From assembly GCF_018588885.1 (NCBI RefSeq), contig NZ_JAFFIW010000009.1, positions 1 to 64,000 of the forward strand: a DNA stretch of 64,000 nt, written 5' to 3'. Shown here piece by piece: positions 55,583 through 63,812 of this stretch. The translations under genes and the position numbers were made by a program. This DNA comes from Mesorhizobium sp. dw_380 (GTDB taxonomy: Bacteria > Pseudomonadota > Alphaproteobacteria > Rhizobiales > Rhizobiaceae). The notes beneath the pieces are model-generated. The model did not search any database. It worked only from the letters and a program-made list of their open reading frames with translations, and was not told the DNA's origin. Each line of letters starts with the position of its first letter. Position 1 is the stretch's first letter.

Positions 55583-56605
55583 TTACGTCGTCGGCGCATC
55601 CGCGCGCATCAGGCCTTCCTTCTTGAGGTCGGCCCAAAGCGCTGCTGGCAGTTTCGCATCGAGCAGCGCCCGGTTGCTTTCGACTTCGCTCGGCCGCTGG
55701 CCGCCGGGGATCACCGACACGACCGACGGATGCAGCAGTGGAAATTGCAGCGCCGCCTCGATCAACCTGATGCCATGGCGCTTGCAGACAGCCTCGATGC
55801 CGGTGACGCGCTCGATGATGTCCTTGGGCGCTTCCGAATAATTGTAGTAGGCGCCGGGCTTCGGTCCTGTCGCCAGGATGCCGGAATTGTAGGGGCCGCC
55901 GAGAACGATGCCGATGCCACGCTTCTGGCAGAGCGGCAGGAAGGATGTCAGCGCCTCCTGTTCCAGCAGCGTGTAGCGCCCGGCAAGCAGGAACAGGTCG
56001 AAGTCGCCGCGCTCGGCCAGCGTCTGGGCAACCTGCCATTCATTGATGCCGCCGCCGAAAGCCTTGATCGCACCCTGGTCGCGCAGCGACAGCAGCCCGT
56101 AATAGCCCGAGCGCATGAACTCATCGATGCGCTGGTCGGACGCCTCCTTGCTGCCATGGGTGAAGATGTCGACATCGTGCACGAACAGGATGTCGATCCG
56201 GTCGACGCCGAGGCGCTCGAGCGAGGCTTCGAACGAGCGCATCACGCCGTCATAGCTGTAGTCATAGACCTCGCGCCGCGACGGCGTGTCGAAGAACTTG
56301 CCGATGCCGGTGCGCTCCTCCGGCGGGCAGGCGCGCATGATGCGGCCGACCTTGCTCGACAGCACATAGTCGTCGCGCTTCTTCGAGCGCAGGAATGGGT
56401 TGAGCCGTGTTTCCGACAGGCCAAGCCCGTAGAGCGGGGCGGTGTCGTAGTATCGGCAGCCGGTCGCCCAGGCGGCGTCGAGCGTCGCATTGGCATCCTC
56501 GTCCGAGACCGCGCGATAGAGATTGCCGAGCGGCGCCGTGCCGAAGCCGAGCTCCGTAAAAGTGATGCCGCCATTGCCGATGCGGTCGAAATGCCGTGTC
56601 TTCAT
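55583..56605 (-). CDS. Aldo/keto reductase (D-threo-aldose/L-fucose dehydrogenase-like)
   Basis: 340-aa TIM-barrel oxidoreductase. The catalytic tetrad is visible: Asp and Tyr in RYYDTAPLYGLGLSE, Lys in SSKVGR, His in FVHDVD. The sequence, with GFGTAPLGNLYRAVSDEDA and LGGPYNSGILATG, resembles D-threo-aldose 1-dehydrogenases that oxidise L-fucose, L-galactose or D-arabinose with NAD(P)+. ATG 56605 is chosen; upstream Met would need a longer N-terminus. The nearby fucU gene supports a fucose-type pathway. It diverges from the SIS gene. Confidence 0.88.
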   Translation of the reverse strand: MKTRHFDRIGNGGITFTELGFGTAPLGNLYRAVSDEDANATLDAAWATGCRYYDTAPLYGLGLSETRLNPFLRSKKRDDYVLSSKVGRIMRACPPEERTGIGKFFDTPSRREVYDYSYDGVMRSFEASLERLGVDRIDILFVHDVDIFTHGSKEASDQRIDEFMRSGYYGLLSLRDQGAIKAFGGGINEWQVAQTLAERGDFDLFLLAGRYTLLEQEALTSFLPLCQKRGIGIVLGGPYNSGILATGPKPGAYYNYSEAPKDIIERVTGIEAVCKRHGIRLIEAALQFPLLHPSVVSVIPGGQRPSEVESNRALLDAKLPAALWADLKKEGLMRADAPTT

Positions 56606-56769
56606 GTCCTGCAGTTTTCCCGGATTGATTTGCTGCCATGACACTACCACGCCCGTGGCCCGGAAAAAGCACTGGTGGGCCTTGGACCGGCATTTTCGCG
56701 GTTGCCAGCATGGGCGAAATCAATTTGTTCGTGATAGAATCCCAGGATGATTTCGAGGGCGGGTTTGCT

Positions 56770-57336
56770 GTGAGCGACCGGAACGAAAGCCTGTTCAAGA
56801 CCGCGCTCGACGAACTCGGCGGCGTGCTGGCGCGTGTGGATGAAGGCCGCATCGACGCCGCCTGCAAGCTGCTGGCCGATGCCGGGCGGATCGTCGTCTA
56901 TGGATGCGGCCGCGAGGCGTTGCAGGTCAAAGGCTTCGCCATGCGGCTCTATCATCTCGGCTTGCCGGTCTCGGTGGTCGGCGACATGACCACCCCGCCG
57001 CTGGGGCCAGGCGACGTCTTCCTGGCCAGTTCCGGACCGGGAGAAACCTCGACGGTGCTCACCTTGATGCGCGTCGCGCGCGATGCCGGCGCGACCAACC
57101 TGCTGTTGACCGCCCAGGCCGGCGGCAGCGCGGCGGGGCTGGCCGACACCACGCTGCTCATCCCGGCCCAGACCATGGCCGATGACCAGGGACCGCAGAA
57201 AACTTCGGTGCTGCCGATGGGCTCAGTGTTCGAAGGGGCGCTGTTCCTGCTGTTCGAGATAATGGTGCTGAAGCTCAAATCCCTGACCGGTGCGTCGCCT
57301 GAAGCCATGCGCGCCCGCCACACCAACATGGAATAG
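56770..57336 (+). CDS. SIS-domain sugar isomerase, 6-phospho-3-hexuloisomerase-like
   Basis: 188 aa, one SIS domain. The start is uncertain: GTG 56770 gives the length expected for hexuloisomerases (about 180-190 aa), while an ATG at 56710 would add 20 residues with no ribosome site. Sugar-phosphate loop features are GRIVVYGCGREALQVKGFAM, SSGPGETSTVLTLMRVARDA and QTMADDQGP. It is coupled with the creatininase-family gene (3 bp apart). There is no 3-hexulose-6-phosphate synthase in the window, so a RuMP role is unproven; isomerisation of another sugar phosphate is possible. Confidence 0.82.
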   Translation: MSDRNESLFKTALDELGGVLARVDEGRIDAACKLLADAGRIVVYGCGREALQVKGFAMRLYHLGLPVSVVGDMTTPPLGPGDVFLASSGPGETSTVLTLMRVARDAGATNLLLTAQAGGSAAGLADTTLLIPAQTMADDQGPQKTSVLPMGSVFEGALFLLFEIMVLKLKSLTGASPEAMRARHTNME

Positions 57337-57339
57337 ATC

Positions 57340-58083
57340 ATGCGCTATGAACTGATGCTGCCGCACCAGATCCGCACCGCGATCGCCGAGAATTGGCCGG
57401 TCGCGCTGCCGCTCGGCGTGCTCGAATACCATGGCGAGCACATGGCGGTCGGCATGGACACGCTGGCCGTCATCAAGACGCTGGAGCTGTTCGAGAAGGA
57501 GAGGGAGATCGTCATTCTGCCGCCCTTCTACTACGGTGCCGCGAGCTATGCGGTGGCGCCGCCGGAAGGTACTGGCTCGGTGCAGGTCGGCGGCAATCAG
57601 CTGGCGCCCTTCGCGGAGGAGCTGTTCTACAGCCTGCTGCGCATCGGCTTCCGCAACATCCACGCCATCATCCATCACCAGACCGAGAATTTCGCCGCCG
57701 GCATGCCGACCGATCTCGCTTTCAAGACCGCCGGCCGTCAGGCGATCTTCCGCTTCCTCGAGAAGCAGCGCGGCGAGGGCTGGTGGGGTTCCCCAGCGAT
57801 GGCCGACTACTATGCCGGACATGCCAAGGGTGAAAACTTCTTCAACTGGGTGCAGGTGCATCCGCTGATGCCGGCCGCCATGAACGGCAAATACCCGTTC
57901 GACCATGCCGGCATCGGCGAGACTTCGCTGATGCTGGCGCTATGTCCGGAAGCGGTGGATGCCGCCCATTTTGTAGACAATGCCGGCTGGTATACGGCAA
58001 GCGCGCCGGACGCCTCCGCCGAGCTCGGGCAGAAGGGCGTCGCCATGATCCTCGATCACCTGCGTGCGACGCTTTTGCGCTAG
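57340..58083 (+). CDS. Creatininase-family metal hydrolase
   Basis: 247 aa. The N-terminal ALPLGVLEYHGEHMAVGMDT holds the metal-binding Glu, His and Asp (usual form E-x-H-G-x-H-x-P-x-x-T-D). FDHAGIGETSLMLAL matches the usual H-A-G-x-x-E-T-S motif. The middle motif 'N-G-H-G-G-N' is replaced by HHQTEN, so one ligand set is altered. The family includes creatininase, MftE and sugar-lactam or GTP-cyclisation-linked hydrolases. Sitting directly after the SIS gene, it probably acts on a sugar or lactone. The exact reaction cannot be told. Confidence 0.85.
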   Translation: MRYELMLPHQIRTAIAENWPVALPLGVLEYHGEHMAVGMDTLAVIKTLELFEKEREIVILPPFYYGAASYAVAPPEGTGSVQVGGNQLAPFAEELFYSLLRIGFRNIHAIIHHQTENFAAGMPTDLAFKTAGRQAIFRFLEKQRGEGWWGSPAMADYYAGHAKGENFFNWVQVHPLMPAAMNGKYPFDHAGIGETSLMLALCPEAVDAAHFVDNAGWYTASAPDASAELGQKGVAMILDHLRATLLR

Positions 58084-58176
58084 CCGGTACCCTTCGAACG
58101 GCAGGAAGCCCCTCCGTCTATATATTAGCAAGTTCGAATAATGTATATTGGTTCCAACTAAGCTTGGAGCCGCTCT

Positions 58177-58542
58177 GTGCACGCGGTCGGAAAACGACGC
58201 ATGACAAGCGTGGCAGGCGTGATCGCCACGGCTGCAGCACTTCAAAACGTTTCTGCGTTTGCGCACAGTACCGACAGCGGCTGGACTTATCCGCCAGCCT
58301 GCTGTCATGGCGATCTAGTGGCAGGCGAATGCGGTAGAATTCCCAGCATCACCGTTACACCACAGGCCGATGGCTATGTGATCATCTTGCGGCCGGGAGA
58401 CCATCGGAAGGTCACTCACCAAAACCGCTATTTTGTTCCTTACGACAGTGTCATTCCGTCAGGAGACGACAACTTCCACATCTGCCTGCATCCGACACAG
58501 GAGCACGAAAACTGCTTCTTCGCGCCGTCGGAGGCGATGTAG
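58177..58542 (+). CDS. Small exported Cys-containing protein
   Basis: 121 aa. A Sec-like signal (TSVAGVIATAAALQNVSAFA, cleavage before HSTD) is followed by a mature part with Cys in PACCHGDLVAGECG and HICLHPTQEHENCFF, suggesting disulfides. It starts at GTG 58177 with GGAG 7 nt upstream; ATG 58201 is the alternative. The preceding 90 bp are unusually AT-rich. It may be a recent arrival or a small envelope protein. Nothing links it to the sugar locus except position. Confidence 0.65.
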   Translation: MHAVGKRRMTSVAGVIATAAALQNVSAFAHSTDSGWTYPPACCHGDLVAGECGRIPSITVTPQADGYVIILRPGDHRKVTHQNRYFVPYDSVIPSGDDNFHICLHPTQEHENCFFAPSEAM

Positions 58543-58633
58543 GTGAAAACCCGCGGCATGCTTGCCCTACCGCGCTCGGCCCCTATACCCGGCGATCAAC
58601 AGCCGATCAGGGCGCCGACCGGCATCGCCATGC

Positions 58634-59551
58634 CTACTTCACCGCTCCGGCCGTCATGCCCATGATCAGATAGCGTTCCAGCGCGATGCCGATGACCGCC
58701 AGCGGCGCGATGGCCGCAGTGGCAAGCGCTGCCATCGACCACCAGTTTATGCCTTGCGAGCCGGTCTGGCTCGCCACCATGACGGGAATTGTCTTGGCAT
58801 CGGTCGAGGTCAAAAGGGCCGCGAAAAAATACTCGTTCCAGCACAGCACCATCGCCAGGATGAAGGCGGCGACCATGCCGGGAAGGGCGATCGGCATGAC
58901 GATGCGGAAGAATGCGCCCCAGATCGACAGGCCATCGACGAGCGCTGCTTCCTCGAGTTCAACGGGGATCGAATTGAACTGGTCACGCATGATCCAGATG
59001 ACGATCGGCAGCACCATCAGCGTGTAGAGCAGGATCAGCCCGATGCGCGTGTCGAGCAGGCCGACTTCCCGGTAAAGCACCAGGAAGGGCAAAGCGAGCA
59101 CCACGGGCGGCAGGATCAGTTGCGACAGGAAGAAGAAGGAGATGTCCTCGTTCTTGAACCAGGCGAATCTATAGCGGTAGCGCGTGAGGCCGTAGGCCGC
59201 CAAGCTGCCGATGATGATGGCGAGGCTCGACGCGCCGACCGAGGTGATGACCGAATTCGTGAAGCGCTTGAGGAACTCATCGCGCACCGTGGAGGTCTGG
59301 AAGATCGAATCCGGCGAGAGGCCGAGCGATCGCCAGCCCTTCCAGTCCGGCTGGAAGTCGACGAAGGGAATCAGGTGACCCTGGGTGACATCTACCGCCG
59401 TCTTGAACGAGGTGGTTATCGTCCAATAGATCGGGAACAGGCAGATGAACGCCCAGAAGGCGAGGGCGCCGTAGACGAAGACGCGGCTGGCGACGAAGCT
59501 CGCCGGTGAGCGGATCTCCGAGGCGACGTATTCAGTGGTCTGGACGCTCAT
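58634..59551 (-). CDS. Sugar ABC transporter permease, MalG-like
   Basis: 305-aa inner-membrane permease with six membrane segments, an N-terminal cytoplasmic part, and the EAA loop LEEAALVDGLSIWGAFFRIV. Typical carbohydrate-importer (CUT1) second permease. It starts 6 bp after the MalF-like stop, in the leftward operon SBP-permease-permease. The matching ATPase is the divergent gene at 62727-63785. Confidence 0.93.
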   Translation of the reverse strand: MSVQTTEYVASEIRSPASFVASRVFVYGALAFWAFICLFPIYWTITTSFKTAVDVTQGHLIPFVDFQPDWKGWRSLGLSPDSIFQTSTVRDEFLKRFTNSVITSVGASSLAIIIGSLAAYGLTRYRYRFAWFKNEDISFFFLSQLILPPVVLALPFLVLYREVGLLDTRIGLILLYTLMVLPIVIWIMRDQFNSIPVELEEAALVDGLSIWGAFFRIVMPIALPGMVAAFILAMVLCWNEYFFAALLTSTDAKTIPVMVASQTGSQGINWWSMAALATAAIAPLAVIGIALERYLIMGMTAGAVK

Positions 59552-59557
59552 CTTGTT

Positions 59558-60679
59558 TCAATTCACATTGCGCACGAAGCGGTTGGCAAATTTCAACAGC
59601 CACGTGACGAACACGACGATGATGACCAGATAGGCCATCGCCAGCATGGTGCCGTAGCCGACATTCGAGCGGTCGCGGTATTCGCGGTAGATGAAGCTGG
59701 AGACGGAATCGGTGGCGCCGCCCGGGCCTCCGGACGTCACTGTGATGATGATGTCGGCAAGCTTCAGCTTGAAGATGATGCGCAGGATGACGGCGGTCAC
59801 CGAAACCGGCAGCATCAGCGGGAAGGTGACCTGCCAGAAGGTCTGCCATGCATTGGCGCCATCGACCCGTGCGGCTTCGAGTACCTCGCGCGACATCGCC
59901 TGCAGCCCGGCCAGCAGCATGATCATCATGAACGGAATGAAGGTCCAGGCATCGAGCAGCATGATCGCCATGCGTGCAGTGATTGGATCAGAGAAGAAGG
60001 CGGGATTTTCCCAGCCGAGATGGCGCGCCAATGTGGCCGCCGGTCCGAACCGGTACTCCATCAGCGATTTGCCGATCATCCACGACACCGCGACCGGCGA
60101 CAGCATCAAGGGCAAGAGGAAGACAACGCGGAAGAATTTTCGCGCCCGAATCTGCGCGTTGAGCAACAGCGCCAAGCCAAAGGCAATGACATATTCGACC
60201 GCCACCGCCAGCACATAGAGCACCATGTTGAGCAGCGCGTTGCGGTAATAGGGGTCGGCCAGCATCTGCCAGAAATTGTCGAGGCCATTGAACCTGCGGC
60301 CGCTGAAGGAACTGAGATTCCAGTCGGTCAGCGCGATGTAGAAGCCGAACAGCGTCGGGAAGATCACCATGGCGATTGTGAAGAGCAGCGCCGGCAGCAG
60401 GAACAGCGCGCGCTGGCCGTCCTCGCCTCGCGTCAGCACTTGGCCGATGCCGAGCGCCACGCCCCATAGCACATAGGCGTAGACGACGGGACGCCAGGTC
60501 TCGAAGCCGATCGTGTCGACCTCGCTCTTGTACAGGATCTCAACCACGATCGTCGCCAGCAGGCCGAGCGTGGCTGCAGCCATCAGCGCCCATCCAAGCC
60601 GTTTGCGGGCTGGAGAAATCAGATCGTAGGGGACGGCATCTGCCGGCCACTGGTTCGCGGTCGAAGTCTGGTCTGCCAC
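59558..60679 (-). CDS. Sugar ABC transporter permease, MalF-like
   Basis: 373-aa permease, longer at the N-terminus than most (extra membrane segments at about 28-85). The EAA loop is LEAARVDGANAWQTFWQVTF. A hairpin (60729-60754) precedes the gene in the intercistronic gap after the binding-protein gene. CUT1-family first permease. Confidence 0.93.
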   Translation of the reverse strand: MADQTSTANQWPADAVPYDLISPARKRLGWALMAAATLGLLATIVVEILYKSEVDTIGFETWRPVVYAYVLWGVALGIGQVLTRGEDGQRALFLLPALLFTIAMVIFPTLFGFYIALTDWNLSSFSGRRFNGLDNFWQMLADPYYRNALLNMVLYVLAVAVEYVIAFGLALLLNAQIRARKFFRVVFLLPLMLSPVAVSWMIGKSLMEYRFGPAATLARHLGWENPAFFSDPITARMAIMLLDAWTFIPFMMIMLLAGLQAMSREVLEAARVDGANAWQTFWQVTFPLMLPVSVTAVILRIIFKLKLADIIITVTSGGPGGATDSVSSFIYREYRDRSNVGYGTMLAMAYLVIIVVFVTWLLKFANRFVRNVN

Positions 60680-60728
60680 AAATCTCGCCCGTTTGGGGGC
60701 TCCTCACAGAGCCGGAGCCGGAAGGCTG

Positions 60729-60754
60729 TGGTCCGGCGTTGCCGCCGGACCACG
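60729..60754 (-). other. Intercistronic stem-loop after the sugar-binding protein gene
   Basis: GTGGTCCGGCG (60729-60739) pairs perfectly with CGCCGGACCAC (60744-60754), an 11-bp stem with a 4-nt loop and no following T run. It lies 15 bp after the binding-protein stop and before the MalF-like gene on the minus strand. Confidence 0.65.
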
Positions 60755-60768
60755 GTTCACAATGCAGC

Positions 60769-62433
60769 CTACATGCCGAGCGAGGCCTTATAAAGCTTGA
60801 CCTGCTTGTCGCGGCCGATCTGGTCGGTCAGCTTTTCCCAGGCGGCGGCGATTGCATCGGCGCCTTCCTGGGCCTTCATCTTGCCGGCGAATGTGTTGGC
60901 CAGAATGTCCTCGGCGGCGGAATAATATTGGAAGATGCCGGGGATGCGTGGCTCGATCGCCGCGTTCGGATGGTTGTAGCTGTCGCCTTCCGACTTGAGG
61001 TACGAGGTGATGAAGGCCTCGTCATATCCGGCCGCCACCCATTCCGGAATGTCGAAATGCGAGTTGCGGTAGGGCTGGAAGCCGGACGGATACATCGCCG
61101 TCCAGATCGACAGGTCCTTGCCGCCGAGATGGGCTGCGGCCGACCATGCCGCCTTCTTCTTCTTTTCGTCGCTGTCGACTCGGGCCATGACATAGACGCC
61201 CCAACCGAGATAGGCGCAGTTCGGCGAATAGTTCGGGCCGCTGGCGAGCTTTTCCCACTTGCCGGTCTTGGAATTATAGACATCGTCTGAACCCGGCAGG
61301 ATCGAGAAGCCGGTGACGTCGCCGACCACCGAGGTGTCGTTGGTCTTGACATTGGAGCCGACGTCGCCCCACCACGCCACCATCGAACCCGTACCGCCGA
61401 GAAACTGGCTGAACGCGGTCTGATTTGGGTCGGCGTTGATTTGATCTTGCGGCTCAGAAGGCAGCGCATCGATCACGTCCTGAATCGCTCGCACCCAGGC
61501 CGGATTGTTGACGCGCGGCTTCATCGTGTCGGCGTCGAACAGCCAGGCCTTGTCGTCGGGATGCTTGGCATAGGCGGTGGCGCGGCTGCCGAGGAAATAG
61601 AAGCCGAAGCCGCCCCAGGGCTTGGGCGCATCGAGATAGCCGTAGACATCCTGCCCCTTGAACTTCTTGCCCTTGAGGAACTTGGTTACGGCCTGCACCT
61701 GCTGCCAGGTCTTCGGCACGCCCCATTCACCTTCGCCGCCGCCATCCTTCCAGGCCTTGGCGAGATCGGCATCGGCGAACACGTCGGTGCGGTAGTTGAA
61801 ATTGTGCGTGTCGCCGTCCACGGTCACGCGATACTGCTTGCCGTTCCATGTGCCGACCGGAGGCTTCAGATAGGCCACGAGGTCGTCCATATCGATCTGC
61901 TTCTTGACCCAGTCCGGCATCTCCGAGGTCAGGCCCTTGCCGCAGACATCGCCTTCGAAGGGCGCACCCATCTCTACGATATCAAAATCGATTGTATTGG
62001 TGGCAATCGCTTGCTGCAGGCGCGGATTGTAGTCGGCCTGCGCCAGGTCGATCCAGTTGATCTTGGCGCCGGTATAGGCCTCCCACGGCTTCAGGAAACC
62101 GCGGAACAGCACATTGTGCAGGTTCTGATTGTTGAGGCCCATGAAGGTCAGCTCAACGCCGGCAAATTCGCCTTGCTTGACATTGGCCTTGGTCGCGTCG
62201 AGGCAGAGCTCGCCCACCTTCTGGAAATCGGAGTCGGTCGGCTGGCCTTTGCCAACGCCGGGAATCTGCAGGATCTTGGAACGAAGTTCGCTTGCCGCGG
62301 AGGCAGGACGCGTCAGGGCGCCGAGCCCTGCGCCGGATGCCGCCGCGATCGCGGCCATGCTGGCCGCGCCCTTCAATATGTCGCGCCTTGTAGCGCCGGC
62401 ACGGATCAGTTTTTCGTAAAGATCGACTCTCAT
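60769..62433 (-). CDS. Sugar ABC transporter substrate-binding protein, Tat-exported
   Basis: 554-aa extracellular solute-binding protein, larger than usual CUT1 proteins (about 420 aa). A twin-arginine signal ATRRDILKGAASMAAIAAAS precedes a cleavage site near PASAAS. The region around TGAKINWIDLAQADYNPRLQ is typical of SBP_bac_1. It is the first gene of the leftward operon and has its own promoter (62602-62630). The sugar is unknown; fucU and the aldose dehydrogenase suggest fucose or a related sugar. Confidence 0.92.
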   Translation of the reverse strand: MRVDLYEKLIRAGATRRDILKGAASMAAIAAASGAGLGALTRPASAASELRSKILQIPGVGKGQPTDSDFQKVGELCLDATKANVKQGEFAGVELTFMGLNNQNLHNVLFRGFLKPWEAYTGAKINWIDLAQADYNPRLQQAIATNTIDFDIVEMGAPFEGDVCGKGLTSEMPDWVKKQIDMDDLVAYLKPPVGTWNGKQYRVTVDGDTHNFNYRTDVFADADLAKAWKDGGGEGEWGVPKTWQQVQAVTKFLKGKKFKGQDVYGYLDAPKPWGGFGFYFLGSRATAYAKHPDDKAWLFDADTMKPRVNNPAWVRAIQDVIDALPSEPQDQINADPNQTAFSQFLGGTGSMVAWWGDVGSNVKTNDTSVVGDVTGFSILPGSDDVYNSKTGKWEKLASGPNYSPNCAYLGWGVYVMARVDSDEKKKKAAWSAAAHLGGKDLSIWTAMYPSGFQPYRNSHFDIPEWVAAGYDEAFITSYLKSEGDSYNHPNAAIEPRIPGIFQYYSAAEDILANTFAGKMKAQEGADAIAAAWEKLTDQIGRDKQVKLYKASLGM

Positions 62434-62601
62434 GTACTATTCCTCCCAGAACAACAGCCGTGATTGAAATGCCAACTTCTTTCGGACGCCGGAACGTCGA
62501 CGGTTCTCCTCGATAAAACAGGGACCTGAGACCCCACCCAGTGTCCGCCTGGAACTCCGTCTTCCGGGTCAAAGGTCCGGCATTCGGAATTGGCGATCAT
62601 C

Positions 62602-62630
62602 ACTATTCTCGCAACGTGATGGCGTGTCAA
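62602..62630 (-). promoter_or_regulatory. Sigma-70 promoter for the sugar-binding protein operon
   Basis: On the minus strand TTGACA (62630-62625) and AATAGT (62607-62602) with a 17-bp spacer. The -35 box is consensus. A 7-bp dyad flanks and overlaps it. Confidence 0.65.
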
Positions 62631-62637
62631 CGAGAAT
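62605..62637. promoter_or_regulatory. Operator-like dyad over the sugar operon promoter
   Basis: ATTCTCG (62605-62611) and CGAGAAT (62631-62637) form a perfect inverted repeat with a 19-bp spacer. The left arm overlaps the -10 and the right arm abuts the -35 of the leftward promoter, the classic place for a repressor. Confidence 0.55.
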
Positions 62638-62726
62638 GGATTTTATCTATAGGAGATCGACTTGCCCTGACAGGTCGCGTTGGTTAGCTTCTGCGCCTAC
62701 GGCTAATGAAAGCCGATGGGGGAGAC

Positions 62727-63785
62727 ATGGCGCAAGTCGCGATCAGCAAGGTGGCCAAGGCGTTTGGAACCGTCAAGGTTCTGCACGAAGTCAGCGTCGA
62801 TATCGCCGACGGGCAGTTCGTGGTGCTGGTCGGCCCTTCAGGTTGCGGCAAGTCCACGCTGCTCAGGATGGTGGCCGGGCTGGAGACCGTCTCTGGCGGC
62901 ACGATCGCCATCGGCGACCGCGTGGTCAATCATTTGCCGCCGGCCAAGCGCGACATCGCCATGGTGTTCCAGAACTACGCGCTCTATCCGCACAAGACGG
63001 TGGAGCAGAACATGGCCTTTGCCCTCAAGCTGCGGAAAACCGATCCGGCCGTGGTCGCCGAGCGGGTCAAGCGCGCCGCCGACATCCTCGATCTCAACCC
63101 CTATCTGAAGCGCTATCCCCGGCAGCTCTCCGGTGGCCAGCGCCAGCGTGTGGCGATGGGGCGCGCCATCGTGCGCAACCCGCAGGTTTTCCTGTTCGAC
63201 GAGCCGCTCTCCAATCTCGACGCCAAGCTGCGCGTGCAGATGCGCACCGAGATCAAGGAACTGCACCAGCGGCTGAAGACCACCACGATCTACGTCACCC
63301 ACGACCAGATCGAGGCCATGACGATGGCCGACAAGATCGTGGTGATGCGTGACGGCCGCATCGAGCAGGTCGGGGCGCCGCTGGAGCTGTTTGACCGGCC
63401 GGCCAACCTGTTCGTCGCTGGTTTCATCGGCTCGCCTTCGATGAACCTGCTCAAGGGTGTTGTGCGCAAGGGCGACAAGCCGGGCGTCGAGATATCAGGC
63501 ACACTGTTCCCGCTTGCCCCAGGCAACGCCGCACAGGAGGGGCAGGCGATCGTCTATGGCGTGCGCCCGGAGCATCTCGAAATCCATCCCGATGGCGTGC
63601 CGGCGAGGATTTCGGTGGTCGAGCCGACCGGCTCGGAGACCCTGGTCTTCCTGCGCTTCGGCGAGGGCGAGATGGTGGCGCTGTTTCGTGAGCGTCACGA
63701 CTTCAAGCCCGGCGACACGCTCACGCTCCGGCCAAGGCTCGACCACATCCACCTGTTCGACGCCGAGACCGGCAAGCGTCTCTGA
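62727..63785 (+). CDS. Sugar ABC transporter ATPase, UgpC/MalK-like
   Basis: 352-aa ATPase: Walker [10 protein letters not shown] (36-44), signature LSGGQRQRV, Walker [12 protein letters not shown], switch [10 protein letters not shown] and a C-terminal TOBE regulatory part (about 235-352). ATG 62727 follows GGGGGAGAC; an in-frame ATG at 62706 is less likely. It is divergent from the binding-protein operon and followed after 27 bp by fucU, which it probably shares a transcript with. Confidence 0.94.
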   Translation: MAQVAISKVAKAFGTVKVLHEVSVDIADGQFVVLVGPSGCGKSTLLRMVAGLETVSGGTIAIGDRVVNHLPPAKRDIAMVFQNYALYPHKTVEQNMAFALKLRKTDPAVVAERVKRAADILDLNPYLKRYPRQLSGGQRQRVAMGRAIVRNPQVFLFDEPLSNLDAKLRVQMRTEIKELHQRLKTTTIYVTHDQIEAMTMADKIVVMRDGRIEQVGAPLELFDRPANLFVAGFIGSPSMNLLKGVVRKGDKPGVEISGTLFPLAPGNAAQEGQAIVYGVRPEHLEIHPDGVPARISVVEPTGSETLVFLRFGEGEMVALFRERHDFKPGDTLTLRPRLDHIHLFDAETGKRL

Positions 63786-63812
63786 TCTCAAACGCACTTC
63801 ACGAGGACTATC

